Under the pieces are notes generated by a model. It did no database searches. It worked only from the letters and a program-made list of their open reading frames with translations, and had not been told where the DNA came from. The translations under genes were made by a program, and so were the position numbers. Positions 11,216-23,765 of a stretch of DNA of 64,000 nt are shown one piece after another. The first letter of the stretch is position 1; the number at the start of each line of letters is the position of its first letter. Source of the stretch: Salvator merianae. Taxonomy: Eukaryota > Chordata > Lepidosauria > Squamata > Teiidae. The DNA lies in contig QVOM02000042.1 in assembly GCA_003586115.2 (NCBI GenBank), positions 38,046,019-38,110,018 on the forward strand, written 5' to 3'.

Positions 11216-11739
11216 TCTGAAGCAAACATAACATCAAAGTAACAACGTTGTTTGCTGTCTACATTTTTTAACCCTAAGTTGGATTTTCTGAAAAGTGGAT
11301 AAAATCAGGATGGAAAGCATTTCTTAACTTCAAAACTGTTTAAAATTGTTAGTGTGTTGCTCAAATACATTTTGGGAAGCCAGACCTTGGGCAAAAACAA
11401 AATCCAAAACTGATGGCCGGCAAAAAGGGATGTCCAACCACATCATGATGCTGCTGAGAGGAAGCAATGGAGTGGGCTACTTGAAATAAGTTGAGGCAGA
11501 ATATACAATGTATGTGCTAGGAAGAGAGCAGGCTTAAGGCTGGCTAAGAACCATGAATATGAATATTCTTGAAGAACAACAAGCCAAAATATCCCAAACA
11601 CTTGAGGAATATTGTATGAGCTGGGCCCTTGAGACAGTTTGGAATGAATTTGGTGAGTCTGGTGTCTGAGGAGTGAGGGATGTGTTCTTTGCACTCCACG
11701 TTATTAGTCTGTGCCTTCCTGTGTCCAACACCATTTTGT
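11216..11739. other. Unassigned stretch
   Basis: Overlapping short minus-strand frames near 11443-11786 show no conserved motif; no repeat recognised. Confidence 0.4.
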
Positions 11740-12033
11740 TTGGCCCTGATGGTGAACCATCTAATCAAAGAGTTGTTCACTTTCATTTACAAACTTGTTT
11801 GAAAACAAAAAATTACAGTTTTTCCAATGGAAAAAAAGTCCTTTTCAAGGGCAAAAACACAGCCAACACGAGCTGTTCAATCAAACTGTTCATGTTCATG
11901 AGCAGGGGATTGGTTTGATTTGATCAAATTCCTGGATATTTGAACCACTGCATGTTTGGTTCAACACAAACATCTTTGAACGCGGATCATTTGATTGAAT
12001 TTTAAAACTCAAATTGAACTTTGCACATCTCTA
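11740..12033 (-). mobile_element. Decayed hAT-like element ('TAGAGATGTGC' family)
   Basis: The right end, complemented, reads TAGAGATGTGCAAAGTTCAA, matching the left ends of the elements at 36135 and 62598. The interior has the same GGTTTGATTTG/GAACCA-rich character. The left limit is approximate. Confidence 0.5.
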
Positions 12034-12496
12034 GGTCAGATACATATCATGCTTGTCTTAAAGGAATTGTACTGGCTGCCAATTTGCTGTTGAGCCCAAT
12101 TCTTAGTATTGTCTCTGATTTACAATGCCCTAAGTAAATTGTGCCCCAAATATCTAAAGAAGGACCTCATCAAATTGAGACCTGCGCATGTATTAAGATT
12201 TGTTAGAAACACCTTCTTAATAGTTCCATCACCTTCAGTCACCAAAAGGATGGTGATCCTCTCTTTGGTAGCTCCCAGGTTGTGGAATGGCTCCTCTTCT
12301 GTGGTACATTAAGTGCCATCCATTTATGTCTTTAGGTGTTGGTTAAGTCACAGATCTTTTGCCTGAGCCTTCAGCTGTAGAAACAGTTCTCATCTGGGTA
12401 CTTTTAACCATTTTTACTTTAACTGCTGTAACCCAGCCTGAGACCTTAGAGTATAGTGTGGGATATAAATGCAACAAGCAAATAAATAATAAATAA
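12034..12496 (+). pseudogene. L2-clade LINE 3' end (ORF2 C-terminus and 3' tail)
   Basis: The frame translates as KELYWLP (upstream of a stop), then LIYNALSKLCPKYLKKDLIK and LVAPRLWNGSSS. This corresponds to the conserved C-terminal 'LHWLPV...LTYKALNG..P.YL...APRLWNSLP' signature of L2/CR1-group reverse transcriptase proteins. The 3' end, GTGTGGGATATAAATGCAAC followed by (AAATAAT)n-like repeats, is the typical L2 tail. 5'-truncated and abutting the hAT-like remnant. Confidence 0.8.
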
Positions 12497-14499
12497 ATGC
12501 ATTTCAGAGTTCATACTTATGCAGGAATCTGACTTTCTTGCAGCATGGAAGAGGAGGACACATTGGCAGGGGAGAATGCAGCATCTTTTCTCACTTCATG
12601 CAATTGCAGTCACAGGAGAGGAAACTCCCAGACAGGATTACTATTTTTAAAAAAAATAATTATTATATTTATTTATTTACCCACTCTTACAAGAAGCAGT
12701 GCACAGGAAGATAATCATACAGAACCTACCAGTCTATTACATAACATATATAATCTTCCATTGACTAATTGTCCTGCAGCAGAAGTTTATAATGTGTTAT
12801 GATGTAAGATAGCCCAAATGGGATTCATTAGTAGCTTGCCACCTGTCTGCCTTGAAAAACATTTTTTCTGCTTTGAGGGCTCTTCTTTGGGTGCCTTTTT
12901 CCGGCACATAAGCTTGGCCTGTCATGGAAGATAAAACAGTGAGAAAACTTGGAGCAGCTTATTAGCTACGTGGCCGGTTCCTTCTCAAGATGCAAGACTG
13001 CAGACACCAATGGCACACTAAGACACACAAACTGTCTGTAGGAACTGTCTGCCTCCCAAGGGAGTTCAGGAAAAACAAAACAAAACAAAACCAGAATTAC
13101 AAAACCTGTCTTTTATTCACAGGATTCTTTCTGGAAAATAATAATAATAATAAAAAAGGTTGAGGACTGTTTTGTGGGTGGGACTTCTTATCTAGGGAGA
13201 AACTTTTACTGATATTCTTTTTAGGTTATTGCCATCTTGATATTGCTTGATTGCATAAGCAAGGAAGTGTGTGAGATCCTACTATGTTACATCCATATGG
13301 CATATTCACTTGATCCTTGTTATTAGGAGTACACCTTTACGGTTGTCATTTTGCTTATGCTCTGAAATATGTTCCTTCATTCCATGTTTTCTAGTGTCTG
13401 CTTTTGCCCTGCCCCCCCCCACACAAGTTCCTCCTCATTGCAGGTTGCACGTTGTTTCTGCATTTACTTGGATGCCTGGGGGTTCTGGGGGTGGGTGGGT
13501 CAGAAGCCACGGCCTTTTCTTTCTATGACTTCACTCTTTGGGGTTGCTTAAAAAAATACATGCTGTGCAGTTGCAACACCAACAGTTTGATTATCAACAA
13601 ACAGCCAAACAGCTATCATGGGTCAACTTAACACAATAGGGCAGCCCGAGAGTGGGAAAACCCGGCTGTCCCATTAGGGTCCTCTGTTAACTGCCTCATG
13701 GTGGGATATTGCACTTCAGTACTGTCTGGAGTGGGAGGTACTTGAATGCCCTGCCTCAGGGTCACCCTCAGTTGCCCTGGAGACAACATCCAGGAACATA
13801 TAGACATAGCCTAAGAGACAGAAATCCCTTCAACGTGATCTGTTACTGGTCCAGAGTATGCCACTTGAGGGAGGCTATGAAGTTCCACCAGATTGTTCAG
13901 AAAGAACATCTATCCATTTCTTATTTGCATGTAGAAGCATGCCCTTCCAGACATACATCTAGAAACAAATGGCTTTTCTTTTCTGACTAGAGAAGTGATT
14001 TTGCCTAGCTATAAAGCTTGCATAGTGTCAGCAGTAGTTAGTACACAGGATGTGGGGAGGGACTAAATGGCTATTTGCTTTTAACCTTTGATCTCATGAA
14101 ATTGCAACAAATCAGGTTTGATCTACTACTTAGAGGCATTAGATGAAATCCTCACTTGCTATGGTATCAGGAGATCAAAGGCAAATCCTTCTAGCTCCTC
14201 CCCTGTGTGGAGTATTGAAAGTGCTCCAAATTAAGTCATCGTATTTATACATTTTGCATCTTGTCCAGAAAGTTGCTAAACCACATAATGCACAAGATCA
14301 GAGAAGTGGGAGGAAGCAACCCATGGTAATGGAGGTGCCCTTCCATTGTTAATTCCAGTGGTTACTTGAAAGAAAGTTTTTTTGGGATGTCCATGTGTCC
14401 ATGTATCCATAAGTGCATGCATGTCAAATTATAATGTACCTCTTCATCTGGACCTTTGACTCATAGTTCCTCTGGATGTAGTCGTGCCAGGGTGGGAAG
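12497..14499. other. Unassigned stretch with short simple repeats
   Basis: (AAAAC)n at 13074-13091, (AAT)n at 13139-13152 and a C run near 13410. A TTTATTTATTTACCCACTC string near 12665 may be a scrap of an L2-like minus tail. No exon seen. Confidence 0.4.
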
Positions 14500-14626
14500 G
14501 AGGCATGGACAGATGTTGGGTGGGTTAAATTTTAAATATGTTTTAGTGTCTGTGTTCTATCATATGTTGTGCCGTATGCCCTGGGACCTTCAGGTGAAGG
14601 GCGGAATACAATAAAAATAAACTAAA
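14500..14626 (+). mobile_element. L2-like LINE 3'-UTR fragment
   Basis: TTTTAAATATGTTTTAGTG, then CCCTGGGACCTTCAGGTGAA, GGGCGGAATACAATAAAAAT: the usual order of the L2 3' end (T-rich, 'CCCTGAGACCTT', 'GGGCGGTATA', A-rich tail). Confidence 0.6.
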
Positions 14627-16368
14627 CTATGAAATGAACATTAATTTAGGTCTCCAATACTAAGAATAGTTATAGGAAATTTTCTTCCGAAGAGTGATTA
14701 TGTTGAAAAGTTAATTAGAATTATACTCAGAAACTTAAAATGTGGGTCAAAGTTCAAGATGCTATACTTTCTATGTCCTCTCTTTCTGTTTTATTTCTGG
14801 TTCTGCAACTGTATAGGCGCTGTTGCTAGCCAAGTTATTTCTTCTCTTTTGAATATGTAATTCTTAATCCATAGTTTGTCATGCAGTTGCAGTGCTAGTA
14901 TTTTTAACATAAAGGTTGCAGGTCTGTAGCTGGGCTGCTTAAATTCCCCTCAAGAGGAGGCAATTTTAAGAAGTCCAGTGGTATGGTGGAGGACTGCATT
15001 CCAAATTTTGCAGTATAATTCACTTTAACCATCTTGAAACTGGGAATGAGTAATGCAGAAGTCCACATGAGCAAAGCTGTTTAGTGCTTCTAAAAATCAG
15101 TAAATGGATTTAGTGATGAATGATAATTGATTATTTCATGCTGGCTTATTTGTCACAGTTGAGCTGTGCTGATGTAGGCCCAGCTGTGCATAATTAGCAC
15201 CTGTGACTTAGAAAACAATATTATAAAGACATTTGTGATGGAGCTAAGGTTTTGTAGTTAAGCACTGTTGTGGGAATGTCCCAGTTCTGGGTTTTAGAAA
15301 AGATCTGCATCAGTTTTTGAGATCCACATTCCATCTTTCAGAAAGGAGAGAAGAACATGGGTTGTGCTTTAGCAGTCAGCAAAGAAAAAAGAAACTGTAA
15401 TTACTACTTCTATTACAGATGGGAAATCTGTTTTTTCCTTCATTTAGGACCCTTTTACATGTATTCATGTAATCTGTTTCTATCTTACTACGTGGTATTT
15501 TAAAAAATTAATCGGTATGAAAAATATCATTTACATATGTATTTTGGAATACTCTCTCTCAAGATACATATTTTTAAAATACATTTTACTTGGCTTCTCA
15601 GCTGAGAATTAACATCCCCAAAGTGTAAAAGCCAGTAGATAACTGTGATTCAGGGAGTAGATAAGAGTAAGGCTGAGCTTGTGAATTAGAGATGAGCTAA
15701 AAATTTATCCCTGGTCAATTTTGAATGAATTAACAGGGATTTTCTAAGCAAGTTTCTGTATGTTTGAGGTTTTACTGAAGTCTTCAATGTGTTTAATTTT
15801 GTCTAAGATTTTGCTTTATATGTTTTTTTGTGTGTTTTAAATATGCCTGTTTATGTTTTATTGTTTTTCTGTACATAGGCTTGGGTTTATTTTCTTAAGA
15901 GACTTGATTTATAAATAAACAAACATAAACATGGATTTTTCTGTTTTTATGGAAAAAAATAAAATTTTGGCACTATATAAATGCACCAAGTTCTGGGGAT
16001 ATGCAAAATGTCTTGAATGTTTCACAAACAACGTTTTTGTTATTCTTCCTCACAGAGGCCAAGTTTGCTGAATGCACATCGTAGAAGCAAAGTGAGCACT
16101 CACTATAGGTCACTTTGCTCCTGTGCTGCTCGTCCTGACCTTTTTGGAGCCTGGAGGGCAGGACCAGCCAGTGTAATGTCATGCCATATGATGCCATTGT
16201 CACGTGATGGCATGTGATTTGGGCCCTATCAGTTCTTGCCCTCATTCATTCATTCAGTTTATTTATACATCACCTTTCCAAATATTGCTTTAACCAGACC
16301 TCCAGAGGATAAATAACCATCAGTTATGATGTTCTCTATCAGTACTGTAACTACTGTGCATCCTATTT
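14627..16368. other. Unassigned AT-rich stretch
   Basis: Nothing recognised except TTTATTTATACATCACCTTTCC at about 16258-16279, which looks like the tail of an L2-like element on the minus strand. Confidence 0.4.
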
Positions 16369-16371
16369 TCT

Positions 16372-16806
16372 GGGCCTGTTTGCACTTGGTGCTAGCAAAG
16401 TGTGTCTGCACTTTATAGAGGCCCTTACAACTAGGAAGCAGCATAATGCTGCTCCAGATCATAACTAGCTGTGGAGCACAAATTGCACTCCACAACTTTA
16501 CCAGGAGCTGATAGTCAGCTCCTGATAAAGTGCATCCACACTTACCTTGGCTGCAGCAATCATCTGAGCATGCCAGCATGATCACTTGATTGTGCAGGCA
16601 TATGCCTGTGCACTGTGCAGTCCTGGTGGTCACCATGGCAGCAGCCAGACACTTCATGACCACTCCCATGGTAAGCATCAGGCAAAGCTACCAGGATTCG
16701 TACTGTGAATGCTGGTAGCCTGCTGCAGGAACTAGAGCCATGCAGTGAGAACAGTGTTTGCACTGCGTGGTCAATACCTATGCTGCATGGTAAATGCAAA
16801 TGCCCC
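16372..16806 (+). mobile_element. ~435-bp MITE, same family as 36747-37169
   Basis: The left end is GGGCCTGTTTGCACTTGG and the right end, complemented, GGGGCATTTGCATTTACC. The interior shares TTTACCAGGAGCTGATAG, CAGCTCCTG(A/G)TAAAGTGCAT, CCATGGCAG, GCCAGACACTTC and AATGCTGGTA with the 36.7-kb copy, in the same order. The target duplication is not clear. No coding potential; frames at 16259-16799 are by-products. Confidence 0.7.
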
Positions 16807-18253
16807 TTTCACTCCACCTGCCCACCAAGACTTTTTAGGATAGTGAAAAGAGGAGAACAAGAATCAGGTCAAGGAAGTTACATCCAGAATGAGGATCTGG
16901 TCTGACTACTGGAATTAACACTTGGATGTTGCAAGCTGGATGAAGTGTCATCAGAATAGATTAGGTCACCCAGATGAATGTCTGTCAATGTGAGAAAGAT
17001 CCTGGGAGGCTTTATCCTGTTTCTAAATCTGCCCAGACTGTAATGCCTACCACCGTGCAGCTTTAAAGCAGAACAAAGTGGATTCTACTCCTTATAGCTC
17101 CTACAGTTACTGTCCTCCCACTTCTTCTTTTTCCAATGATCCTTTTGTGAACAGTGCAGGGGGAAAATACGTGCGTTTTTTAAAAAAAGGCATTTGGTAT
17201 TGGCTAGTTCCTCTCTCTCTTGTTCTATAAAAAATAGAACAGTGATAGAAAGGAGTGTCAGGAAAGGCTTTGCAGAAATAGTGCTTTACAGTGGAACTAG
17301 GCAGAAGGAAGGGAGCGTGTATTGAAAGCTAGGCGTTGAAAGGAAACAAGGGCATCCTCTGGTGCAATAGGACAACATCGTCTCCTTGTAAGGCATAGAA
17401 ATTGGTGAAATTGATGTTTGTTAATATGCTGGCTGCCAACATACTTGGACAGAGTTACAAAATCTTTGCCCCCAATAAAGTGACATATAAGACTGACCCC
17501 AATTGAGCTAGTGACTGCTGCAAGTCACAAGACGCCCTACCTTTTTTCTTTTGCACAAGTATGAGAAAGCTTTGACTTTTTTTTTCCCAGCTAGCATTTG
17601 CCCACACTGTCTGCAGGCACTCTTAGTGGGATCTACCACTATGGTTTCATTCTATTAATTTGCCATCATGGGATACTGTGGGAAAAAATCAGGATGGGAA
17701 GCAAATAATTCCAAGATAGCCAATTTAAAGTCAAAAACAAAGAGGAAATCAAAGAGTAGGAAGCATGCCAGGGGATGCTAGGGCAAGAGGGGAGAATTAG
17801 GCCAAAGGACTTAACAGTGGCATGTTAAATAATTATTAGAAGACATATGAAAGCATTCAGAATTTCTGTCCTACTTCAGAGGTGATACTTTTACCAATGC
17901 CTCATGCCTGAAGCAATGCTGACTATAGAATGAATTCCAGTACTCGATTGCTAGAGCTTCTGCATTCTGCACAGACATACCTGTATTTCTGTAGAAACGG
18001 CAGGGAATTTCACAGAGGAGAAAATGGTATTTTTCAGGCCAACTATACAACAACCAAACTCTTAATTTTCTTGACTGACCCTATTTCTTCTCAGCTAAAC
18101 CTATCTGTGCTCTTGTCTGTAAGTTCAGTGTCAAAATGGATGTCAAGCTTCATTAGTCTGCCAGCTTATGAGTACCAGTCAGCATTCAAAAAGGGGTGAT
18201 AATGCAGAAATAAGAATTTGATGGTTGCTACATTGCATTAGGGGTTTGGAATC
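16807..18253. other. Unassigned stretch
   Basis: No recognised repeat, exon or structured element. Confidence 0.4.
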
Positions 18254-18256
18254 AAA

Positions 18257-19290
18257 GGCTGCGTTCCGACACGGCATTGAATCAGTTTACAGGCCATCTT
18301 CAGTTCCCGCTGTCCCGACATGATCTTGCCGTTCCGTAATTTTTATGGATTAAACTGGCGAAATCCGGATTACTTTGTCTTCGGATTTAATGAACTCTCA
18401 AGCCGTTCCAGATCGCTAGCGCGCTTTACTTTGTGCTGTGGGCACGGGGAAAGCGATTATTTGAGAGGGACCGTACTGTTTTGGGGGGCGTGCAGAGGGA
18501 GGGATCCCCATTTTGTGCCATCCAATGACATACTTTGTGGGTGGGCAGGAAGCACATTAGTTTCCTCTGCCTCCATTATCCCCCCTTCCCTCACTGCCAG
18601 GGGAAAAGAAATCATCCTACTTCTTCGCTAAGCTGCGGTCCTGCCAGGAAGAAATTAAAGGCTTTCTCCACTTCCGTCTGCTCTTTAAAGCCAAAAATAA
18701 ACTGCGCCTGTTTCGAGTTTTGCCTGGCCAGCACACAGTTAAAAATAGTAGAGCCCCCCCCCATTCCCTCCCCACTTTTTCCCTTTGTTATGGACCTCTC
18801 CCGCTACTTTTAAATTGCGCAGTTGCGTTAAAGTGCATCAGCAGGGGAGCTCTCATGCGCATTTCAAAAGAACTTTAAAAAGCTTAAAGTTTATAGTTTT
18901 AAAGTGAACATAGTTTTAAAGTTCTGCTTGTGTAGACAGAGGCTGCAGGGAGGAGAAGGAGCAAATGGTGAATGCCTAGTAACGCTGCCAAGTGAATCCC
19001 TGTTCTGAAGCAGCACGGGGACATACGGAGAGCGGAGCTGGAGTTTCCCGCCCCTGTGACATCAAGGTTTGAACATTGGAACTGCAGCCAATCGTTGACT
19101 GCATAGGGAGGAGAATTTGACGAGGGGTGGAGGCAGAAAGGGTACTGCCAAGCACGGGAAATATCAGTGTGGGAACGAGCAAGTACGAATTGACTCCGTG
19201 TTAAACTGTAACTGTGGGAACGACCAGAAGACGAATTCACTGCGTGTACTCTTCTGATACGGATTACATTGATGATGTCTGACCACGGCC
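18257..19290 (+). mobile_element. ~1.03-kb non-autonomous DNA transposon, copy A
   Basis: The left end GGCTGCGTTCCGACACGGC and the complement of the right end (GGCCGTGGTCAGACATCAT) are imperfect inverted repeats. AAA is duplicated outside both ends, in a CAAAG context on each side. The entire length aligns with the minus-strand element at 25807-26994, including GACATGATCTTGCCGTTCCG, GAAATCCGGATTACTTTGT and AAGTTCTGCTTGTGTAGA. Copy A lacks roughly 150 bp found in the centre of copy B. Frames inside do not agree between copies, so the element is non-coding. The 3-bp duplication suggests PIF/Harbinger, but this is inference. Confidence 0.8.
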
Positions 19291-19293
19291 AAA

Positions 19294-20898
19294 GTGTTAC
19301 CAGACGAGGTTGTGAGAATGCTGTTTTTAGCCTAGAAAAGAAGAGTTTTCCTTATGGTAAGGATAGTTCAAAGTAAAACTGATTACCTAGAGAGATAGTA
19401 GCTTCTTCCTACTAGACAAGATTTGCGTGCTTTGTGTGTCAAGCTGGAATGGTTCTGGGACAGCCATTGTACCGGGACAGCCATTGTGTAATCTTTGTCC
19501 TATGGCCCAAGAACATAAGTTCCTTGCCTATAAAGTTCCAGGGGACCCATTTTGGTAACACAGTTTGGTGCACTGCTGAAATTGGACCCCTGCTAAACTG
19601 GAGCATGGAGGTGTGCACCCTCTGCCTTCCTGTTCCATTCTAGCACCCCCTAGTTCACTGGCAGACCTTTTTAAAAAGGCTACCTGTATCCTGGTGTAAC
19701 GGGCTGTTTTGGCTGCCTAGTCTGGGCTATACTCCCTTCAATGCATATGGAGATTACTAGAGGTGGATGTGGTCTCCATTTAACTGGTCCACCATGCCGA
19801 ACGGAGACCACTGGACCCCTTCATGGAGTGGGTTAAAAGTAAATGCAAAAATATACTGCATGTGTTCAATCAGAGACTGGACATCCATCTGTTGGGGATA
19901 CTATGCTTCGGGCACCACAACTTTTCTAACTCTGTATTTCTGTGGCTTGCATAACAAACTTATAATATTTCTTGTAATTATATGCAGTGCATTCTTGCTT
20001 GAAGACCACACATGTTTCCTTTACAATAAATTGGAACATAGATTTGGGAGCAGCTTCGTGAATTGTTCTCATTCATGTTTGGCTTTTTGAATGTGTTGGT
20101 AGATCTATTCCACGTGCTTTTATAATGCAGCTTTTAACGCTTTATTACATTCATTTTTACTGATTTTTAAGCTTTGTTGCCAACTCCCCTGAATACCTGG
20201 GTACATGGCAACATAGAAGAGCCAGGAAATAGACTGAAATCACATATTGTATACAATGTGAAGTGCAGCTGTCCATGAACACCCACAAGATATTCTGTTT
20301 TTCATTTTTCTTTTATACAGGACTTCACACCTTGCAACTTCAGCTGAAATATTTAATCAAAAAGTAGTTAAAGAATAAGAATTACTATTATCAATTGTAA
20401 TTGTATTTTCATTCTTTCAGACCCAGTGTTTTTCTTTCTCTCTTCAGTGAAAATGATTTCAAAATGGATGCTCTAAGGAATAGCCATTCTTCTTTGTGGC
20501 TTCAAATAAAAGCAGAAAAGTGTGCCCACGTGAATTATCTCCTGGGTCAAATGCATAATGTATCAGCTTGCCTCCTGTTTGATTTCCAGCCTGGGGTCCA
20601 TTGAGGATATATCTTTATTGTTGCAGTGTTGCCTTCTGGCATTACAGGCTAACAGATCAATTTGGCCTTCAAAGCATCCTATTGCTTGTCAATATGAAAT
20701 CCTACAATTGCTGGAGTGGGCTGCCTGCAAAATAGGTGAAAAACAGTCGCTATTGATTGCTCATGGCTCTAAAGTATGATGAACTTGTTTAAGGAGAATC
20801 GATCCAAGAAATTGATTTTATTATCAGGGTATCTTATGAGTGCAATTAAAATTGCACACCCACTACAGATTCCAAATTCCTTGCAAGAAACACACGTG
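19294..20898. other. Unassigned stretch
   Basis: A 14-bp direct repeat GGGACAGCCATTGT at 19457 and 19474; otherwise nothing recognised. Confidence 0.4.
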
Positions 20899-20922
20899 CA
20901 CACACACACACACACACACACA
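20899..20922. repeat. (CA)12 microsatellite
   Basis: Uninterrupted CA dinucleotides. Confidence 0.95.
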
Positions 20923-21866
20923 TGCACAGAAGTGCTGGCATACACAGAATGCTTTAATGCACTTTAGTTGCCCTCACATTTTAATAATCAATTGGTAAAT
21001 CTTTAAGTGTTTTTAAAGGGATTCGAAAACCACTTAATGCATGGCACATACCGTGGAATACTAGAATTACTGAAATCCTTTATTAACTGAAATCCTGGCT
21101 ATCATTATTCACTGGCAACTTTTCTATTTCCCAACTTCACTTTGAAGTAAAACCAACAAAGGCTAGAATCGCTTGTCAAACTTTAGCACCAAATCTAGCT
21201 GAACTAAAATACATTTTTCATTCCCTCTCTTTCCTATACACTGTATATGATTTTCTGAAAAAATACCTTCAGTAATAAGCAAGGGAGAAATCTTTCTAAA
21301 ACACTTTAATTTAAACCTTTGTTTTCACTTTTATCTCTTGACATTCTTCTGAAGAACTCAAGATAATGAAGATTATTGTCACTGTATTGTCACAATAACG
21401 TTAGGAATTAGGTTAGACGGAGAAGCAGGATTTGGCCCAAGATCATCCAGTGAAATTCCATAGCTCATTGGGATTTGAATGCATGAAATCTGAAGTCTTA
21501 GTCCAAGGTGTTTTCTGCATTATTTGGGCTGTTCTGGTCCACCTAAAGTAGCCCACTGAGTCCAGGCAGACTAGCAGTAGGCTGTTTCATGGACTGTCTA
21601 CATTTGAACAGCTGGTCCCACCCCTGCACAACTCAGGTTTTGAAGGCTGGGCCTAGCCTTTGAAATTCCTGGCTGGGGCCTTTTTGGAAACATGCCAATT
21701 TCCAATGCCACTTTTGACAGTGCATTGTTGCACTGCTGAAAAGAACCCCCTCCCATGGCATAGTGGTCCAGAGGGGGTGCTGTCTCCATGCACTTCATGT
21801 TTTGGTATACTGATAGTAGTCCAGTTGTTGACTACTTTTAAAAGGTTTACCAGTGGACTGGGATAC
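20923..21866. other. Unassigned stretch
   Basis: No recognised repeat or exon. Minus-strand frames near 21598-21940 overlap the SINE tail and are not protein-like. Confidence 0.4.
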
Positions 21867-22177
21867 AGAAGAAGAAGAAGAAGAAGAAGAAGAAGAACTT
21901 GGTTTTTATACCCCGCTTTTCTCGGCTGAAGCTGACTCAAAGCGGCTTACAAGGTTATTTTTTGCCCGAAGGCTTATATCTATCTATCTTCCGCATCACA
22001 CAATATGATGCTCCCTATTTATCTACTTGCAATTACTTGCTTTCGAACAGCTAGGTTGGCTGGAGCTAGAGGCCAATAGAGGGCGCTCATTCCCTCTACA
22101 CGGCAGACAGGGGCCTTGAACTCCGATCCTCCTATTGAAAGATCAGTGCCTTAGCCACCTGTGCCACCGTGCCTCAT
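21867..22177 (-). mobile_element. tRNA-derived SINE with L2-like tail, copy 2 (near full length)
   Basis: On the minus strand it begins ATGAGGCACGGTGGCACAGG. The A-box-like GGTGGCTAAGGCAC and B-box-like GGAGTTCAAGGCC are spaced as in a tRNA promoter. The body includes GCGCCCTCTATTGGCCTCTA and TTCGAAAGCAAGTAATTG. The 3' end is GCCGAGAAAAGCGGGGTATA followed by a (TTC)10 tail, seen as (GAA)n at 21867-21897 on the plus strand. RNA polymerase III promoter boxes in the head and an L2-type 3' end are the standard architecture of an L2-mobilised SINE. Homologous to 8849-9119. Confidence 0.85.
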
Positions 22178-22217
22178 ACAGTACCATTTTGATGCCCAGT
22201 GTAGTCCAATGTAGATA

Positions 22218-22296
22218 GGTCTTTCCAGGATGGGCCAGAGCCTCTCCTAGTCTGCACTAGCATGCAGACGACAGAGGCCTGGAATGGAAAGGGTCC
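22218..22296. mobile_element. Possible tiny foldback MITE
   Basis: GGTCTTTCCAGGATGGGCC at the left pairs with the complement of GGCCTGGAATGGAAAGGGTCC at the right; TGCACTAGCATGCAG in the middle resembles the centre of the 180-bp MITE family. No target duplication is apparent. Confidence 0.4.
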
Positions 22297-23630
22297 AACA
22301 CTCCAGTTATTATACTCCATGTTAACCCTATGCAATATATTTCACATTAATCTATCCATCATATAAGTAGGATCTTGGACCCTGACTCTCACTCCTGCTT
22401 CTATCTTTACTTCTACCATTTGTAATATGCTACAGAGTTATCAGCAAGGGGCTGTAATTCAGTTGATATCTTCATTTATTCAGTAGCAGCCAGGGATGTA
22501 GTGTCTGTGGGGTGACAACCAGTGACTAGAGTACCAGCGTAATATCTCCTTCCTAAGTTCATTAATAAGAGCTCTTCTAGACTTAATACTTGGATTTGAA
22601 TTGGCCCTATAAGATTGAATCTTGTGTTCAGTGTTGAATTCATTTATGAAGCAAAGCAAAAAGGGAAAAGGTACCGGAGGAATGGAAACAATGTCAAATT
22701 AAAACAGGTCAAGGTCACAAGTAACTCCTAGCAAGCTCAGTGGCATTTTTTTTTTCTTATCAGTCCCCTTCCAAGTTTTTTGAGAAGTCATAACCTGACA
22801 AAAAGCAACTGTATTTGAACTAAGATGGGTATGAGGAAGCTGACACTTGTCTATTGATGTTGAAAAGTAGTTTGGTCTCAGGTCTTATGATAAAGGTATT
22901 AAAGGAAGTCCTGCACCTTGCAACTTTAATAAGAATATCCTCCCAGCCAAAAACAGAAGCACCCTGAAGAAGCATGATGTTTTGCACTATATTGACTCCC
23001 TTTACTGGGAGACATCTTCCACATCAGTCTTCTCCCTAACAGAGAATCCTATGTGCAGAACTCTCTGTCTAAGAACTGTAATCACTCTTCTGTGTAGTAG
23101 AATCCCAGGCTATTGGCAATGGCTCCATTGAGCCCAGCACCTTCCCCCTTGAAGGGAAAGAGTAAAGAGCATTTGGGACCCTTGAACTTGAGAAATGGAT
23201 AGTTCTCCACTATCATAAGGCAAAGTTCTGGTGATATCCCATCTGCCAATGGGATACATACTACTAAGAGAACTATGAAGTGGCTTTAGATATCTTTTGA
23301 GCAAATACTTTGCTGCTGCCTTTGACATATCCAGAAAGGAGGGGGGTTCTTCCTTGCTTCCTGAGGTGTGATCCCACAGAAGACTGAAGAAACAGGCTTT
23401 TGATATAAGAGAAGACAACCAGAGCATCTTCCTTAGTCCTTTGTCACTCAGAGTTTTGTGGCCCATAGTATAGGAGACTGAAGGTGGTAGCACTAACACT
23501 GGAGTCAATGAGTTGGGTGCATGTTATATGATCAGTTGATGCTCTTTGTAAAGCTGATGCATGATGGCTAGTGCCCAAATATGCAGTAGTATTAGGGGTT
23601 AAGAGCAGAATTTCCAAAAAGCTGCTCTTA
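22297..23630. other. Unassigned stretch
   Basis: The 132-residue minus-strand frame at 23110-23508 shows no motif I can name. A decayed retroelement is possible but unsupported. Confidence 0.4.
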
Positions 23631-23765
23631 GCCACTATGAGCCTTACCCTTTCCTTTCTTTCTCTTGGGATCCTGGCCACTATGAGCCTTACCCTTTCCT
23701 TTCTTTCCCTCGGGATCCTGGCCACTATGAGCCTTACCCTTTCCTTTCTTTCTCTTGGGATCCTG
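23631..23765. repeat. Minisatellite, exactly three 45-bp units
   Basis: Units start at 23631, 23676 and 23721 with GCCACTATGAGCCTTACCC and end in TTGGGATCCTG; only a couple of substitutions separate them (unit 2 has CCCTCGGG for TCTTGGG). Because 45 is divisible by three, open frames are kept through the array on both strands, which accounts for the longish frames at 23571-23831 (+) and 23444-23932 (-). Confidence 0.9.

Noticed and set aside
23110..23508. 132-codon minus-strand frame
   Set aside because: Considered as a decayed retroelement gag-like fragment, but no motif supports any family.
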